A stretch of 34,915 nucleotides of DNA from NCBI GenBank assembly GCA_003605065.1, contig QZJM01000068.1, forward strand, positions 1 to 34,915, in the 5' to 3' direction. Below the pieces are notes generated by a model. The model was not told the origin of the DNA. It ran no database searches and saw nothing but the letters and a program-made list of their open reading frames with translations. This document shows positions 1 through 6,999 of the stretch, piece after piece; position 1 is the first letter of the stretch, and every line of letters starts with the position of its first letter. This DNA comes from Dethiobacter sp. (GTDB taxonomy: Bacteria > Bacillota > Dethiobacteria > DTU022 > UBA8154). Both the position numbers and the translations under genes were made by a program.

Positions 1-14
1 GTGCCAAATAAAAA

Positions 15-70
15 CACCCCGCGTGGGGGTGAAAAATATTTATCCACTGCGCTTGAAGCCGCATGGATAA
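15..70. other. Two consecutive hairpins upstream of the endolysin
   Basis: CACCCC pairs with GGGGTG (15-31), and TTATCCA..TGCG pairs with CGCATGGATAA (40-70) with one bulged base. Neither is followed by a T-run on the plus strand. On the minus strand the first hairpin is followed by TTTTTATTT and could act as a terminator, but I see no minus gene to terminate. They may structure the leader of the lysis transcript. Confidence 0.35.
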
Positions 71-120
71 AGGCTTTATGACTTTCTGAAACTACTTTTG
101 GTGGCAGGGAGGTGAAAAGT

Positions 121-924
121 ATGCAAATACACCCGTCTAATCTTAACTGGCGCGCTCCACTAACTCCCACCACCCGTAAAATTGAGCGGATAATTTGCCA
201 CCATCCGGCGGGCGGTACAATGCGTAGCAACCACAACTACCACAGGGACACCCTGGGGTGGAACGGGCTGGGGTATAATTACTGGATCGAGCCGAACGGC
301 ACAATCTACGAAGTACGCGGTCGCAACATAGGCGCTCACTCCGGCGCAAGTTGGAACGGAATTTCTTATGGCATCTGTTTCCAGGGAAATTTTGAAACCC
401 AATTAATGACGGACGAGCAGCTTGCCTCCGGGATTTGGCTGTGCGCCAGGCTGTGCCGGATGGAGGGGCTTGGTGCGGGCGAGATTGTCGGGCATGGGAA
501 GCGCTTTGGCGGGACCAGCAACACACTCTGTCCCGGCAAGAATTTCCGCATGGCTGAGCTGAGGACTGGCACGGAGGAAGCCTTGAAGCCCCAGCCTGCC
601 GGGAGGACCCACACCGTCCGCCAAGGCGAAACGTACTGGAGCATCGGCCAATTATACGGCGCCGACATTGAGGCGGCTAACCCACAATTCCCGGCAAATG
701 CCCTGCCCGTTGGCGCGGTAATCGCTATACCATTCGGGGACTATAAGAAAGAAGAACCCGCTCCCCTGCAAGCCGCTATTGATACCCTGACCCGCGAAGG
801 CATTATTCGGTCACCGGAATATTGGCAGGCGAATAGCCTTACAGGGCGGTTCGTTAAAGGTGAGTTCGTGGCAAGTTTAATTCTGCGTATGGCAAAACGA
901 CTGGAGGGTGATAAAAGTGCATGA
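121..924 (+). CDS. Phage endolysin: N-acetylmuramoyl-L-alanine amidase with LysM
   Basis: Predicted zinc amidase that cuts the bond between N-acetylmuramic acid and L-alanine in peptidoglycan at the end of a phage lytic cycle. The Amidase_2/PGRP domain fills about residues 10-150, with zinc-ligand candidates in ICHHPAGG near the start and GHGKRFGG...LCPGKNF near its end. A LysM cell-wall-binding domain follows (HTVRQGETYWSIGQLYG, about 165-205). The last 50 residues resemble the short C-terminal helical module seen on some Clostridia phage lysins. The ORF track starts at GTG 112, but GGGAGG at 107-112 fits ATG 121 with normal spacing. There is no signal peptide, as expected for a holin-dependent lysin. 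The 3' end overlaps the holin gene. Confidence 0.9.
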   Translation: MQIHPSNLNWRAPLTPTTRKIERIICHHPAGGTMRSNHNYHRDTLGWNGLGYNYWIEPNGTIYEVRGRNIGAHSGASWNGISYGICFQGNFETQLMTDEQLASGIWLCARLCRMEGLGAGEIVGHGKRFGGTSNTLCPGKNFRMAELRTGTEEALKPQPAGRTHTVRQGETYWSIGQLYGADIEAANPQFPANALPVGAVIAIPFGDYKKEEPAPLQAAIDTLTREGIIRSPEYWQANSLTGRFVKGEFVASLILRMAKRLEGDKSA

Positions 925-1168
925 GGTTTTGATGTTTGCGACAGTTATACTGCCCATAGTTACCGCTGTGGTTGAAGCGGTTAAGAGGGGGCTTCACCTA
1001 AACACCCGGTACGCACCCCTGCTGTCCATTGTGCTGGGTGTAGTCATTGGTGCTTTGGCCTATCCGTTCACGGATTTCGGCTTAGTTGAAAGGTTATGGG
1101 CCGGAGCCTTGGCCGGGCTTGGCGCGATGGGGCTCTTTGACCTGGGGCAAAAAATGAAAGAGATTTAA
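917..1168 (+). CDS. Holin-like small membrane protein
   Basis: A predicted 83-residue protein with two hydrophobic segments (about residues 6-22 and 31-50), a weaker third one, and a charged C-terminus (QKMKEI). This is the usual layout of small phage holins, which open the membrane so the endolysin can reach the wall. The coding sequence overlaps the amidase by 8 bp, so the two are translationally coupled. GGAGG at 903-907 fits GTG 917 (VHEVLMF) better than the track start at GTG 908. The order endolysin-then-holin is the reverse of the commonest arrangement. The family call rests on size, topology and position; exact Pfam membership is uncertain. Confidence 0.75.
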   Translation: MHEVLMFATVILPIVTAVVEAVKRGLHLNTRYAPLLSIVLGVVIGALAYPFTDFGLVERLWAGALAGLGAMGLFDLGQKMKEI

Positions 1169-1184
1169 TGAGATGAAAGAAAAA

Positions 1185-1218
1185 CGCCTGCGGAGCAATA
1201 TGCCTTGCGGGCGATTTT
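1185..1218 (+). terminator. Intrinsic terminator after the lysis genes
   Basis: CGCCTGCGG pairs with CCTTGCGGGCG (about 9 pairs, some G-T) and is followed by ATTTTCTTATTT. It sits 17 bp after the holin stop and separates the lysis operon from the integration module. Confidence 0.7.
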
Positions 1219-1238
1219 CTTATTTATAGGGTTCGAAT

Positions 1239-1265
1239 CCCACCGATTTTTCGCATATCGGTGGG
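1239..1265 (+). promoter_or_regulatory. Perfect 9-bp hairpin overlapping the RBS of the HTH/zinc-finger gene
   Basis: CCCACCGAT (1239-1247) and ATCGGTGGG (1257-1265) are exact inverse complements with a 9-base loop. The right arm runs into the GGGAGGT ribosome binding site of the next gene. No T-run follows, so a terminator is unlikely. Folding would hide part of the Shine-Dalgarno, which suggests translational control (inference). Confidence 0.5.
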
Positions 1266-1276
1266 AGGTAATGTTT

Positions 1277-1684
1277 ATGACGCGAACACCGAAGGAAAAA
1301 ATTATCCAGATGCGAAGCGAAGGCTTGAGCTATTCAAAAATTGCGGCGACACTCTGTATATCGGAAAACACGGTGAAATCCTTCTGCCGCAGGAACAACC
1401 TGGGGGGTATTGCCGCCGCAAGCCCTGACAGGCAGAACGGCGGTTTTTGCCGCCAGTGCAGGAAGGCTCTCTCCTCTTCACCGCAATCGAAAACGAAGCG
1501 TTTCTGCTCAGACCGCTGCCGTATGGCCTGGTGGAACGCACACCCTGAAGCAGTCAGCCGTAAAGCCATATACAAGCTGACTTGCGCTTTTTGCGGCAGG
1601 GAGTTTGAAAGCTATGGGAACAAGGGCCGTAAATACTGTTCTCGCACCTGTTACGGCAAGTCAAAGGTGGTGCGGCATGAGTAA
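1277..1684 (+). CDS. Small HTH plus double zinc-finger protein of the integration module
   Basis: A 135-residue protein with an N-terminal helix-turn-helix (GLSYSKIAATLCISENTVKS, about residues 14-33). Two Cys4 units follow: CRQC..CSDRC and CAFC..CSRTC. DNA binding is likely. Such proteins occur next to tandem serine recombinases in Clostridia elements, so a role as excisionase, directionality factor or regulator is plausible but inferred. The ORF track begins at 1205; I prefer ATG 1277, because the GGAGGT at 1264-1269 is 7 bases upstream. ATG 1271 is only 1 base away. The RBS lies in a strong hairpin. The gene overlaps the next one by 8 bp. Confidence 0.7.
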   Translation: MTRTPKEKIIQMRSEGLSYSKIAATLCISENTVKSFCRRNNLGGIAAASPDRQNGGFCRQCRKALSSSPQSKTKRFCSDRCRMAWWNAHPEAVSRKAIYKLTCAFCGREFESYGNKGRKYCSRTCYGKSKVVRHE

Positions 1685-1832
1685 AGAACTGGCGGTTATC
1701 CATTACAAAACGGCAATGGCGGTCTTTAAAAAGCTCTTTGACTGCCGTGCCGTTTCCGGGGAGGAACTGGCGGTGATTGAAACCATTATCGCCGGAAAAT
1801 ATGGGCTTTCTTCGTGCAGTATATTTCGCTAA
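1677..1832 (+). CDS. SHOCT-like 51-residue miniprotein
   Basis: It starts at ATG 1677 inside the end of the previous gene, giving MSKELAVIHYKTAMAVF and ending CSIFR. The region VSGEELAVIETIIAGKYGLS has the pattern of SHOCT domains, short C-terminal oligomerisation modules (a hydrophobic helix, E-E-hydrophobic, then K-Y/F-G-L). Similar miniproteins are common directly upstream of serine recombinase pairs in Firmicutes elements. The function is unknown; a recombinase accessory factor is a guess. The ORF track extends it upstream to 1605, but that part lies within the zinc-finger gene and has no RBS. Confidence 0.6.
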   Translation: MSKELAVIHYKTAMAVFKKLFDCRAVSGEELAVIETIIAGKYGLSSCSIFR

Positions 1833-1889
1833 ACGCTTGATATTACGGGCGTTTAGAGCGAATATGTCATAAACGGAAGGGGGTCTTTT

Positions 1890-3200
1890 ATGGAAAGGAT
1901 CATCACAAAAATACCGCGATCAGCCCCGCCTCTTACCAACAGACTGAGGGTTGCCGCCTACGCGCGGGTATCCTCCGGAAAGGACGCGATGCTCCAGTCC
2001 CTTGCCGCCCAGGTCAGCTATTACAGCGGCCTGATCCAGCGGCGGCCTGATTGGGAATACGCCGGAGTCTATGCGGATGAAGCGCTGACGGGAACAAAGG
2101 ACAGCCGCCCTGAGTTCCGGCGGATGCTCGCCGACTGCAGGGACGGCAAGGTTGACCTGATCATCACAAAATCAATTTCACGCTTTGCCAGGAATACCGT
2201 TACACTTCTTGAGACTGTGCGGGAACTGAAACTGCTCGGCGTGGACGTATATTTTGAGGAGCAGAACATCCACTCCATCAGTGGAGACGGGGAACTTATG
2301 TTGACCATCCTCGCGTCCTACGCACAGGAAGAAAGCCTTTCGGCAAGCGAAAACTGCAAGTGGCGGATTCGCAAGCGGTTTGAAAAAGGGGAACTGGCCA
2401 GCCTGCGGTTTATGTTCGGCTACCGTATCGTGAAGGGTAAGGTGGAGATCGATCCAGAGCAAGCGTCCGTCGTCCGCATGATTTTTGACGATTATATCGG
2501 CGGTATAGGCGGCGGCACGATTGCACAGAAGCTAAAGGAAATGAACGTGGCCACCGTGCGCAACGGTGATTGGAATAGTGAGCGTGTGATTGCCATCCTC
2601 AAAAATGAAAAATACACTGGAAACGCGTTGTTGCAGAAAAAGTATGTGGCCGACCATCTGACAAAAAAGCGGGTCTGGAACAAAGGGAGTCTCCCGATGT
2701 ATTTCGCGGAAGGCACTCACCCAGCCATCATCGATATGGCAAGCTTTGAAAAAGCACAGACAGTCATGGAGCGGCGGCGAACGCTTTGCGGAGCAAAAAG
2801 TGGCACCTCTAACCGCTACCCGTTCAGCGGAATCGTCAGGTGCGAAAACTGCGGCAAGAATTACAAGCGTAAAGTCACCGCCGGAAGGGCTGCCTGGCAG
2901 TGCTCTACTTTTTTGAAAGAAGGCAAAGCCGCCTGCCAGGCCAAGCAAATACCGGAAACCACTCTCTATGCGGTGAGTTCGGAGATTCTCGGCCTTAATG
3001 AGTTCGACCCCGACATTTTCATTGATGAGATCGCAGAAATCCGGGTACCTGAGTTCAACAAGCTGCTCTTCGTGTTCCGCGACGGCCGTACAGCCGAAAA
3101 GGTCTGGCAGGACAGGTCGCGCCGCGAAAGCTGGACGGACGAAATGCGCCGAATGGCTCGTGAAAAAGCGAAAGGAGGCCGGCAGGATGGCAAGCGTTAG
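1890..3200 (+). CDS. Large serine recombinase 1
   Basis: A 436-residue recombinase. The N-terminal resolvase catalytic domain (about 18-160) has the nucleophile Ser28 in YARVSS and the motif ITKSISRFARNT. A Recombinase domain (about 170-280) and a zinc beta-ribbon (CENCGKNY..WQCSTF, about 310-345) follow. The C-terminal coiled-coil region is much shorter than in recombinase 2. It catalyses integration or excision by double-strand cleavage with a 5'-phosphoserine link. ATG 1890 has GGAAGGGGGT upstream. Its last 14 bp overlap recombinase 2, so the two are translationally coupled and may act as a pair, in a layout like SCC ccrA/ccrB. Confidence 0.92.
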   Translation: MERIITKIPRSAPPLTNRLRVAAYARVSSGKDAMLQSLAAQVSYYSGLIQRRPDWEYAGVYADEALTGTKDSRPEFRRMLADCRDGKVDLIITKSISRFARNTVTLLETVRELKLLGVDVYFEEQNIHSISGDGELMLTILASYAQEESLSASENCKWRIRKRFEKGELASLRFMFGYRIVKGKVEIDPEQASVVRMIFDDYIGGIGGGTIAQKLKEMNVATVRNGDWNSERVIAILKNEKYTGNALLQKKYVADHLTKKRVWNKGSLPMYFAEGTHPAIIDMASFEKAQTVMERRRTLCGAKSGTSNRYPFSGIVRCENCGKNYKRKVTAGRAAWQCSTFLKEGKAACQAKQIPETTLYAVSSEILGLNEFDPDIFIDEIAEIRVPEFNKLLFVFRDGRTAEKVWQDRSRRESWTDEMRRMAREKAKGGRQDGKR

Positions 3201-4755
3201 AGTTATCCCGGCGACTATCCGCCAGAACTCCGCTCATGGCGCGTTACGGACAGCCAAACGAAGAACCGCGGCATATGCCAGGGTCTCCACCGACAGCGAA
3301 GAACAATTGACCAGCTACGAGGCGCAGGTAGACTACTACACCAAATACATTAAGGAACGCGCAGACTGGGAATTTGTGCGGGTCTACACGGATGAGGGCA
3401 TCTCGGCCACAAATACAAAAAAACGCGACGGCTTTAAGCAGATGATTGCCGATGCCCTCGACGGCAAGATTGACCTCATCATCACCAAAAGCGTATCCCG
3501 CTTCGCAAGAAACACTGTAGACAGCCTTGTAACGGTGCGCCAGCTTAAGGAAAAAGGCGTGGAGGTCTATTTCGAGAAGGAAAACATATATACGCTGGAC
3601 AGCAAAGGCGAGCTTCTCATTACCATTATGTCCTCCCTTGCGCAGGAGGAAAGCCGCTCCATATCCGAGAATGTAACGTGGGGGCAGCGCAAGCGCATGG
3701 CGGACGGAAAGGTCAGCCTGCCATACGGCCAGTTCCTCGGCTATGAGAAGGGCGAGGACGGCCTGCCTAAGATTGTGGAAAGCGAAGCGGAAATTGTCCG
3801 CATGATATTCCGGCTGTTCATAGAGGGCAAGACGCCATCGGCGATTGCTAAGCAGCTCGCCAGCCAGGGGATTCCATCGCCTGCAGGTAAAAAGACCTGG
3901 CAGGTTGCCACGGTGAAAAGCATTCTGACCAATGAGAAATACAAGGGCGATGCGCTTCTGCAGAAGAAATTCACTATAGATTTCCTGACGAAGAAACAAA
4001 AGGTCAACGAGGGCGAGGTGCCGCAGTACTATGTCCAGAACAGCCACCCCGCCATTATCCAGCCTGATGAGTTCGACGCGGTTCAGGCAGAAATCGAGCG
4101 GCGCAAGAAGCTCGGCAGGCCATCCGGCTGCAACAGCCCTTTCTCAACGAAAATTGTCTGCGGTGATTGCGGTGGTTTTTACGGCTCTAAGGTCTGGGGG
4201 TCAAACACTAAATATCGGCGCACTATATGGCGGTGCAATGAAAAATACAAGAAAGACAGGCTTTGCCGGACACCCCATGTTACCGAAGAAGATGTTAAAG
4301 AGCGTTTTCTCATAGCGTTTAACACGCTGATGGGCGGCCGGGAGGAACTGATTGACAACTGCCGCCTTGCCCAGCAAGTCCTATGCGACTGCTCAGCGAT
4401 TGAAGCTGAGCTTGCGGAACTGAGTCGGGAAATAGAGATTGTTTGCGAACTTACGAGAAAAGCCATTTATGAGAATGCTCGCTTCGCCGTCAATCAGGAC
4501 GAGTTTAATGAGCGGCATGGCGGATATTTGGAACGACATCGAAAAGCTGCGGAGCGGATAGCTGAACTGGAAGTGCTGCAACGGGAACGGCAGAATAAAG
4601 CCTTGATTCTTGAGAAGTTTATGAAAGACATTGAAGCCCGCCCGCTTGCCATAGACGAGTTTGATGAGCAGCTTTGGGCCGCGGCAGTTGACAAGGCCAT
4701 GGTGCTGGCCAACGGGAAGTTGATATTCACCTTCAAAGATGGCACGGAAATTTAG
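3187..4755 (+). CDS. Large serine recombinase 2
   Basis: A 522-residue protein. The catalytic domain has the nucleophile Ser34 (YARVSTD) and ITKSVSRFARNT. A Recombinase domain is followed by a zinc ribbon (CGDCGGFYG..WRCNEKY, about 320-365) and a long coiled-coil C-terminus (about 390-500) ending KLIFTFKDGTEI. The ORF track start at 2998 lies inside recombinase 1. AAAGGAGG at 3172-3179 points to ATG 3187. Together with recombinase 1 it probably carries out site-specific integration and excision of the element. It lacks its own complete terminator: only the left arm AGGACGCC (4783-4790) of the hairpin found after the relic copy is present. Confidence 0.93.
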   Translation: MASVRVIPATIRQNSAHGALRTAKRRTAAYARVSTDSEEQLTSYEAQVDYYTKYIKERADWEFVRVYTDEGISATNTKKRDGFKQMIADALDGKIDLIITKSVSRFARNTVDSLVTVRQLKEKGVEVYFEKENIYTLDSKGELLITIMSSLAQEESRSISENVTWGQRKRMADGKVSLPYGQFLGYEKGEDGLPKIVESEAEIVRMIFRLFIEGKTPSAIAKQLASQGIPSPAGKKTWQVATVKSILTNEKYKGDALLQKKFTIDFLTKKQKVNEGEVPQYYVQNSHPAIIQPDEFDAVQAEIERRKKLGRPSGCNSPFSTKIVCGDCGGFYGSKVWGSNTKYRRTIWRCNEKYKKDRLCRTPHVTEEDVKERFLIAFNTLMGGREELIDNCRLAQQVLCDCSAIEAELAELSREIEIVCELTRKAIYENARFAVNQDEFNERHGGYLERHRKAAERIAELEVLQRERQNKALILEKFMKDIEARPLAIDEFDEQLWAAAVDKAMVLANGKLIFTFKDGTEI

Positions 4756-4866
4756 GGCTGAACATTAGCAGATGGCAGAAAGAGGACGCCTGAAGTAAAG
4801 TCAAGCCTATCCATTTCCGTTTGCTGGTTCTGATATCACTCCAAGCTCCAAGTCGCCAGCGATACA

Positions 4867-5568
4867 CTACATCCGTAAATTGCCAGCCCTAACTCTATTG
4901 AAAAAAGTGATGAAAAGGAAGGCACTCGGAAGGAGAAAGATTATTACTTTCCAGATGTGAAAAACGATGGGCATCATAGTAAGTGGTAGCAATAGCAGCA
5001 AAGACAACAACAGCCGACGACCGGGCTCCAATAAAAGCAAAACTGTATCACCCACGGGAGTCAGCCAATTGTCATAATAGCGAATTTCCGTCTTGCCTTG
5101 TCTTAGCATAATACTCCACAGTTGCTTGCGTGTCGGTTCTACGGGTGAAGTATAATTTAAAATGGCATCCACGGTTCCCGCTATCCTCTCCGGACTGTCA
5201 GCAAGATAGAGGGCTACGTTGTCTGATAGTTGAACCGCTTCTCTCGTATAAGTCGGATCGGGGCTACTCATTTCTTTGAGGTAAACAACTCTTTCCCAGC
5301 CGCCTTCACCAAAGAACAGCGTAGCTAACTTGAATTCTTCATTAGTTGAAGCATTGATATCTACGGTGTAAACAGAGGGGACAGGGTTATGTTGCCAAGC
5401 TAGACCTACTCTTACGTCTTCCCAGCCTGCCTCCCGCAGCGCTTCAGCCACCTGAAACGTAACCTTATATTGCACTAAAGCAACTAAACCAACCGCCTGT
5501 GGATAGGCAACCAGGGCAGCAAATAAAACGTATACTGCCCCAATTACCAATAAAATGCGCTTCATCAC
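4867..5568 (-). CDS. Membrane protein of unknown function next to the element end
   Basis: I do not recognise a family. The 233-residue product has an N-terminal membrane segment (about 4-22). An extracytoplasmic region of about 135 residues follows. The C-terminus has two or three hydrophobic segments with an unusual leucine run (RRLLLSLLLLLPLTMMP). ATG 5568 follows a GGGAGTGATAGGTG leader, and a good TTGACA-N18-TATACT promoter lies upstream. The gene opposes the recombinases and lies between two related recombinase 3' ends. It may be cargo (a moron-type gene) or a host gene next to the insertion site. Confidence 0.65.
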   Translation of the reverse strand: MMKRILLVIGAVYVLFAALVAYPQAVGLVALVQYKVTFQVAEALREAGWEDVRVGLAWQHNPVPSVYTVDINASTNEEFKLATLFFGEGGWERVVYLKEMSSPDPTYTREAVQLSDNVALYLADSPERIAGTVDAILNYTSPVEPTRKQLWSIMLRQGKTEIRYYDNWLTPVGDTVLLLLEPGRRLLLSLLLLLPLTMMPIVFHIWKVIIFLLPSAFLFITFFNRVRAGNLRM

Positions 5569-5611
5569 CTATCACTCCCAATACGTTAAGAAATATGGGA
5601 TTTGTGTAAGT

Positions 5612-5641
5612 AGTATATGAAAGAATTAAGTCGGTTGTCAA
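5612..5641 (-). promoter_or_regulatory. Sigma-A promoter for the minus-strand membrane protein
   Basis: Read on the minus strand: TTGACA (5636-5641), an 18-base spacer and TATACT (5612-5617), about 44 bases before the ATG at 5568. Confidence 0.6.
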
Positions 5642-5697
5642 TAGCTCAACACGATACCAAGTATCAACAGTTATTTGAGGTGTTGTCGTTAGACACA

Positions 5698-5886
5698 CTC
5701 ATCCGCCAACTAAATTCTTTATAGCGTCGGGAACACCAGTACAAGTGCCTTTTTCTGGAGGCATTTATTAAAGATATTGAAACCCGCCCGATGGTGATTG
5801 ACGAGTTTGATGAAAAGCTATAGCTGGTGACGGTTGACAAGGTCACGGTGCTGGTCAGCGGGAAGCTGATATTCAGCTTCAAAGCT
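5698..5886 (+). pseudogene. Decayed 3' end of a serine recombinase
   Basis: The frame starting at 5698 reads LIRQLNSL-stop-RREHQYKCLFLEAF, then IKDIETRPMVIDEFDEKL-stop, then LVTVDKVTVLVSGKLIFSFKA. This aligns with the last 60 or so residues of recombinase 2 (FMKDIEARPLAIDEFDEQLW, then KAMVLANGKLIFTFKDG). There are two in-frame TAG codons; the second (5821) replaces the tryptophan codon. No catalytic or zinc-ribbon region remains. DNA similarity to recombinase 2 continues about 40 bp past the stop. It is a relic of an earlier or duplicated element, not a functional gene. Confidence 0.8.
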
Positions 5887-5910
5887 GACCAGCAGCATAT
5901 GACAGAAAAG

Positions 5911-5941
5911 AGGATGCCTGAAAACAAGGGCGTCCTTTTTA
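5911..5941 (+). terminator. Intrinsic terminator of the relic recombinase
   Basis: AGGATGCC pairs with GGCGTCCT (one G-T pair), with a 10-base loop and TTTTT after it. Recombinase 2 keeps only the equivalent left arm (4783-4790). Confidence 0.65.
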
Positions 5942-5954
5942 CGTCCGGATTATT

Positions 5955-6005
5955 TGCACCCCCCTCTTTGCACACCCCCTGAAAATCGGATGCACACCCC
6001 CCTCT
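5955..6005 (+). repeat. Three copies of a TGCAC(A)CCCCC motif
   Basis: TGCACCCCCCTCT (5955), TGCACACCCCCTG (5969) and TGCACACCCCCCTCT (5991) lie within 51 bases. Repeated short motifs like this are seen at some transposon ends (IS21-type, for example), but no transposase is nearby. Its origin is unclear. Confidence 0.5.
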
Positions 6006-6094
6006 ATCTTTTAACGGCTTTCCGGTTTCAGGTGCTAAAAAAACCGCGGTTCAAATCCCCTATGCTCCAAAGGAGGTAAAAACAAACTGCCGCA

Positions 6095-6135
6095 AAATGA
6101 TAAAAGCCACTCCGCCAAACGAGCGAAAGTGGCTT
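6095..6135 (-). terminator. Intrinsic terminator downstream of tRNA-Ala
   Basis: On the minus strand AAGCCACT and AGTGGCTT pair around a 16-base loop, followed by TTATCATTTTG. It lies about 75 bases past the tRNA 3' end. Confidence 0.5.
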
Positions 6136-6209
6136 AAATACTGCACTTTTAAGGCAAAATAGAACCACCCACCGATAAAATTCCTTTTATCAATAGATGG
6201 TAGATTATT

Positions 6210-6286
<77 letters not shown>

Positions 6287-6347
6287 ATGATTTGATACAT
6301 TATAGTTGTAACATCTTTATGCGGATTAAACTCTTTATCAGGACTCT

Positions 6348-6376
6348 ATTATAGCAGGTACCGGGGGTAAAAACAA
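6348..6376 (-). promoter_or_regulatory. Promoter for tRNA-Ala
   Basis: Minus strand TTGTTT (6371-6376), a 17-base spacer and TATAAT (6348-6353), about 60 bases before the mature 5' end. A second TATAAT-like box lies nearer the gene (about 6302) without a clear -35. Confidence 0.55.
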
Positions 6377-6379
6377 GAG

Positions 6380-6650
6380 GGCGAGTTTTAGGCCGGGAAT
6401 TGACCTCCAGTTCCTGCCATCTAGATAACCCTTTTACGGGGGTCGCTAACACCCGCTTGAGCCGCCGCCATTAAATCTCAGTAGGCCGGGAGAAATGGAA
6501 TAGATTGGCGGAAATATCCTACCCGGCGGCGGTGTCCGAAAAGTTGATTCCATAAGCATTTTGGGCATGATTTTATCATACCCTGTAAGGCCCTTGATCC
6601 CCGGGGGAAAGACCCTAGGTATTCCGGGAAGCAGCAGGTTAAGGATGACC
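6380..6650. other. Gene-free stretch with GC-rich pairing potential
   Basis: No convincing ORF. GCCGCCGCC (6461-6469) can pair with GGCGGCGGT (6525-6533), with an inner GTAGG/CCTAC helix, and a separate CGGGGGT/ACACCCG hairpin lies near 6437-6455. On the minus strand short open stretches exist (one has CPKC), but none has an RBS and a plausible length. It could be a structured RNA or an eroded gene; I cannot tell which. Confidence 0.3.
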
Positions 6651-6653
6651 TTT

Positions 6654-6992
6654 CTAGAGCATTATTCTTAAGAGGGCTGCGCTGGCCATTCCTGCCAGCA
6701 CGGTGAAAAACATATTTCTAGTCACCAGGGCACGGCAAAAGAGGGAAGGGCTGCCCAGAAATAGGTATTTAAAGAAGGATGTAGGGTCAGCTTTCCTTCT
6801 GTTATAAAAAAGAGCGGGGCCCAGCAGAGCAGCCAGGACCGCTACAGGAACGTAGGAAAGCCAGATCCTCAGCGCCGGTGACATTTTTCGCCCGGAGAGA
6901 AACAGCAGGGGAAGAAAGCGCGGCAGGTATGTTACTGCGGACATCAGCCCAATGGTCAGGATGATTTTTTCAGTGGAATAAAACATCTGCAT
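6654..6992 (-). CDS. azlD: AzlD-family branched-chain amino acid export subunit
   Basis: AzlD is the small membrane partner of AzlC; together they export branched-chain amino acids or analogues such as azaleucine. The 112-residue product has three to four membrane segments, the typical TYLPRFLPLLFLSGRK motif (about 21-36), YVPVAVLAALLGPAL, and the C-terminal TRNMFFTVLAGMAS block. Length is normal for the family. The track starts at TTG 6995; I prefer ATG 6992 after AAAAGG. No azlC is found on either side, although azlC and azlD are normally adjacent, so this copy may be a remnant or pair with a distant AzlC. The segment between the conserved blocks is less typical. Confidence 0.8.
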   Translation of the reverse strand: MQMFYSTEKIILTIGLMSAVTYLPRFLPLLFLSGRKMSPALRIWLSYVPVAVLAALLGPALFYNRRKADPTSFFKYLFLGSPSLFCRALVTRNMFFTVLAGMASAALLRIML

Positions 6993-6999
6993 CAACAGC

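Larger units (their letters stand above)
1..4797. mobile_element. Right end of a prophage or integrative element (partial)
   Basis: The segment carries a lysis pair (amidase, holin) followed by an integration module (HTH/zinc-finger protein, SHOCT-like miniprotein, two tandem large serine recombinases). Phage-type elements of Firmicutes often end with recombinase genes next to one attachment site, so the element's end should lie just past 4755. The left end is outside the window and I could not identify att core bases. The right limit of about 4797 is where similarity to the relic recombinase 3' region (5698-5941) stops. Lysis genes argue for a prophage; the paired recombinases also resemble integrative-element or SCC-type modules. 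Confidence 0.7.

Noticed and set aside
1229-1241. GGGTTCGAATCCC looks like a tRNA T-arm loop
   Set aside because: The stem is incomplete on the outer side and no acceptor, D or anticodon arm can be built around it. It may be an att remnant but is not a tRNA gene.
2998-3186. Track start of recombinase 2 at 2998
   Set aside because: These 63 codons lie wholly inside recombinase 1 and a clear RBS stands before ATG 3187.
3244-4047. Minus ORF of 267 residues opposite recombinase 2
   Set aside because: Shadow of a recombinase with all family motifs; no own RBS or known domain.
6046-6068. GGTTCAAATCCCCTATGCTCC looks like a tRNA 3' end
   Set aside because: The T stem does not pair and there is no upstream cloverleaf. 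It does not match the 3' end of the tRNA-Ala in the window.
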